DNA of 64,000 bases, taken from assembly GCF_024979315.1 (NCBI RefSeq), contig NZ_JANLCK010000003.1, positions 1-64,000 on the forward strand. Direction: 5' to 3'. Below are positions 62,083 to 64,000 of this stretch, in pieces. The notes beneath the pieces are model-generated. The model worked only from the letters and a program-made list of their open reading frames with translations, had not been told where the DNA came from and made no database searches. Every line of letters begins with the position of its first letter. The stretch's first letter is position 1. The translations under genes and the position numbers were made by a program. This stretch comes from Herbiconiux oxytropis. Lineage in GTDB: Bacteria > Actinomycetota > Actinomycetes > Actinomycetales > Microbacteriaceae.

Positions 62083-63036
62083 ATGAAGTCGCTCGACGCC
62101 CTCGAGTTCTCTCGCAACTACGGGTTCTGGAGCGAGGCCGAGCAGCAGGCCCTTCTCTCGTCGCGGGTGGCCATAGCGGGGGTCGGTGGCGTCGGCTTCC
62201 AGGTGGGCTCGAAGCTCGCGCGCATGGGGGTCTCGAACTTCTCGATCGCCGACCCGGAGGAGTTCGAGCCGCAGAACGCCAATCGCGTGCCCGGTGCGAG
62301 CAGCCGCACCTATGGCCGCTCCAAGGCCGAGGTCTTCCGCGAGGAGGTGAAGGCGATCAATCCGGATGCCACGGTGCACGTCTACCGAGACGGCGTCACG
62401 GTCGAGAACGCGGACGAGTTCCTCGCCGGCGCCACCCTCGTCTTCGACGAGTCCGAGACGACGCATCCCGAGATCGGCACCACGATCGCGCGGGGCGCGA
62501 GGGCCCTCGGCATCCCGAACCTGCTCGTGGTGAACGTGGGCTTCGCGGCGACGGTGACCGCCTTCCATCCGGGCAGCCGGTTCACCTTCGAGCGCTTCAT
62601 GGGCCTGCCCGAGGGAGCGCCGCTCGACGAGATCGCGGCCTCGACGGTCGACTTCTCGCGCTTCCTCCCTTACGTGCCGCCCTACAGCGACCTGAGGGGG
62701 CTCGTGGCGATGACCACGGAGGGCCCGGACGGCACGCGACCCTCGCTGCCCTCGATCGCGCCCGGCGTCGACCTCGCGAGCGCGCTCGGCACCACCCAGG
62801 CCTTCCTCCACCTCACCGCCGCCGCGGGCGTCGCCAACCGCCGCCGCCGGCCGATCTGGGCGCCGCGCCTGGCCTACCTCGATGCCTACACCCTCCGCGC
62901 TCGCGTGCTCCGAGCCTCCCGCGCCACCCACTGGCGCCATGTGCTCGCCGCAGCCCTCCGCGACCGCACCCACCGCAACCCCCGCGCGGCCTACACCCAC
63001 GCCGACATCGCCCGCCGCACCCCGCCCGCCCCCTGA
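62083..63036 (+). CDS. ThiF/E1-like adenylyltransferase without cysteine
   Basis: A 317-residue E1-fold enzyme. The ATP site is intact: GVGGVG (33-38), Asp57, Asn65/Asn67-Arg68 (PQNANR), Lys81 and Asp122. There is not one cysteine in the protein, so neither the thioester chemistry of E1/ThiF nor the usual CxxC zinc clusters are possible. Only adenylation remains, as in MccB of microcin C7 synthesis or TcdA-type dehydratases. The C-terminal 60 residues are Arg-rich. The ATG at 62083 has only a weak ribosome site. It is likely co-transcribed with the LuxI-like gene. Confidence 0.85.
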   Translation: MKSLDALEFSRNYGFWSEAEQQALLSSRVAIAGVGGVGFQVGSKLARMGVSNFSIADPEEFEPQNANRVPGASSRTYGRSKAEVFREEVKAINPDATVHVYRDGVTVENADEFLAGATLVFDESETTHPEIGTTIARGARALGIPNLLVVNVGFAATVTAFHPGSRFTFERFMGLPEGAPLDEIAASTVDFSRFLPYVPPYSDLRGLVAMTTEGPDGTRPSLPSIAPGVDLASALGTTQAFLHLTAAAGVANRRRRPIWAPRLAYLDAYTLRARVLRASRATHWRHVLAAALRDRTHRNPRAAYTHADIARRTPPAP

Positions 63037-63334
63037 ACCGAGTTGCGGCCGTGGCCGCTCGTGCTGCGCGGGGGGAGCGCTGCTCCTACCCTCGGTCGGT
63101 CATCGAGCTGAGGCGCAGCCTGCGTTGCTGGCCCATCGACAGCTCACCGATGCGCTTGCTCGATGCCGCGGCTCGGAACGTTCGACGAGCGCGGTGGGCC
63201 TCACTCAGCCGTCAGAGGAACAACAGATGCACCCCTCGATCGTCGTGTGCCACCTCGGCCGTTCGCAATCGGTCCGCCGACGATCAACCCCTGGTTGGCA
63301 TCGGCGGTGACCTTCGCGTCCCTAGCGTCGAAGC
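63037..63334. other. 298-bp intergenic region
   Basis: No convincing gene is seen; an open frame across it has no ribosome site and a composition unlike its neighbours. Near the right end TAGCGT (63323-63328) is the -10 of the ABC transporter gene. Confidence 0.55.
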
Positions 63335-64000
63335 ATGAGTATCGACCCGGGTTCTTCTGCTGCCCCCGACGGGCGACACCGCCTCGTCGCCGAGGAGAAG
63401 GCTCGGTTGTCGGTCAGAGGTGTTCTCGTCCGGTACGGCGAGGCCGTCGCGTTGGACGGCGTCGATCTGGCTGTCCACGACGGCGAGTCGGTGGCGATCA
63501 TGGGGCCCTCGGGATCGGGAAAGAGCACGCTGCTCCACGCGATGGCAGGCATCATCAGCCCCGACGAGGGAACGGTGACGCTGCGCACCCGCGATGGCGT
63601 CCGAGAGCTCGGCGGATTGTCGGACGCCGCGCGATCGGCACTGCGTCTCCGGGCGTACGGGTTCGTCTTCCAGCAGGGCATGCTCATCCCGGAGCTCACG
63701 GCGGCGGAGAACGTGGCGATGCCTCTGCTCCTGACCGGCACGGGGAAGAGCGCAGCGGTGAGGCATGCAACACGCCTCCTGGAGGAACTGGGCCTGGCGG
63801 GGCTCGAGGGCCGCAGGATCGGCCAGCTCTCGGGGGGTCAGGCGCAGCGTGTGGCGATCGCTCGAGCCCGCGCGACGGATGCTCAGATCGTCTTCGCCGA
63901 CGAGCCGACAGGCGCGCTGGACTCGAGGACGGCATCGGAGGTCTTGGACGTCCTGCTCGCAGAGACCACGGCGCAGGGACGGGCCCTGGTGGTGGTGACG
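63335..64000 (+). CDS. ABC transporter ATPase (MacB/LolD type), truncated by window edge
   Basis: The first 222 codons of an ATPase that continues past the right edge. It shows Walker A GPSGSGKST (57-65), FVFQQGMLIPELTAAENVAMPLLL as Q-loop region, signature [14 protein letters not shown] and Walker B VFADEPTGALD. This pattern is that of MacB/LolD/FtsE-like exporters, usually paired with an FtsX-like permease that should lie downstream. TAGCGT 6 nt before the ATG suggests a leaderless mRNA. Whether it exports the product of the neighbouring E1-like locus is an open question. Confidence 0.92.
   Translation, partial: MSIDPGSSAAPDGRHRLVAEEKARLSVRGVLVRYGEAVALDGVDLAVHDGESVAIMGPSGSGKSTLLHAMAGIISPDEGTVTLRTRDGVRELGGLSDAARSALRLRAYGFVFQQGMLIPELTAAENVAMPLLLTGTGKSAAVRHATRLLEELGLAGLEGRRIGQLSGGQAQRVAIARARATDAQIVFADEPTGALDSRTASEVLDVLLAETTAQGRALVVVT

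Noticed and set aside
63051-63338. 95-codon plus-strand frame before the ABC ATPase
   Set aside because: It has no ribosome site or leaderless box, an Arg/Ser-rich composition unlike real genes here, and it overlaps the start of the ABC transporter gene.

Overview
The window is uniformly high-GC, densely packed DNA with mostly 4-bp stop/start overlaps (ATGA, GTGA, TTGA). Many genes lack a Shine-Dalgarno and instead carry a TANNNT hexamer 6-7 nt before the start codon, as in leaderless transcripts. With its DUF6458, DUF3618, malate:quinone oxidoreductase and LAxTG-anchored proteins, this points to an actinobacterium, probably Microbacteriaceae. This placement is an inference. No rRNA, tRNA, CRISPR array or insertion sequence was seen.

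Left third. A truncated lipoprotein is followed by a divergent TetR / alpha-beta hydrolase pair and a divergent small-multidrug-export / MerR pair whose two promoters both have 19-bp MerR-type spacers. Next come an aldo-keto reductase, a membrane protein and a galactose operon (DeoR regulator, galT-galK-galE). A 430-bp intergenic region with a perfect 36-bp inverted repeat follows, then a Ser/Thr kinase operon and an ArsR-ArsC fusion. From 15.7 to 24.4 kb one eight-gene operon on the minus strand looks like an uncharacterised catabolic pathway: three paralogous acyl-CoA-dehydrogenase-fold flavoenzymes, a vanillyl-alcohol-oxidase-type FAD enzyme, a Zn alcohol dehydrogenase, a double carboxymuconolactone-decarboxylase-like protein, a divergent type II dehydroquinase homologue and an Ldh-family oxidoreductase. 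A metallo-beta-lactamase-fold hydrolase is divergent from it across a 22-bp palindrome.

Middle third. It holds a MarR regulator, an envelope cluster (YihY/BrkB, DUF3618, holin-like, Ala-rich anchor protein), a PadR pair, an amine oxidase, and a TerD protein translationally coupled to a membrane HExxH protein. Then come CsbD, a molybdate operon (Mop regulator, modA, modB, modC), a NUDIX plus two GH13 sugar hydrolases, mqo, a HAD phosphatase, an arginase-fold protein, and two overlapping 41-residue acidic ORFs.

Right third. A LuxR-type regulator is divergent from a large surface protein with about 460 residues of Ser-Asp repeats and a LASTG wall-sorting tail. It is followed by a DUF5819-HTTM pair reminiscent of SdpA/SdpB. 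A Mn/Zn-type ABC importer has a DtxR/MntR-like operator over its start codon. Next are a VanZ protein, a 3-hydroxyisobutyrate-dehydrogenase-like enzyme, and a histidine kinase paired with a degenerate kinase-like membrane protein. At 60.1-63.0 kb lies the most intriguing locus: a TetR regulator divergent from a 20-codon leader ORF, a LuxI/FeeM-like acyltransferase-fold protein and a cysteine-free ThiF/E1-like adenylyltransferase. An ABC transporter ATPase runs off the right edge.
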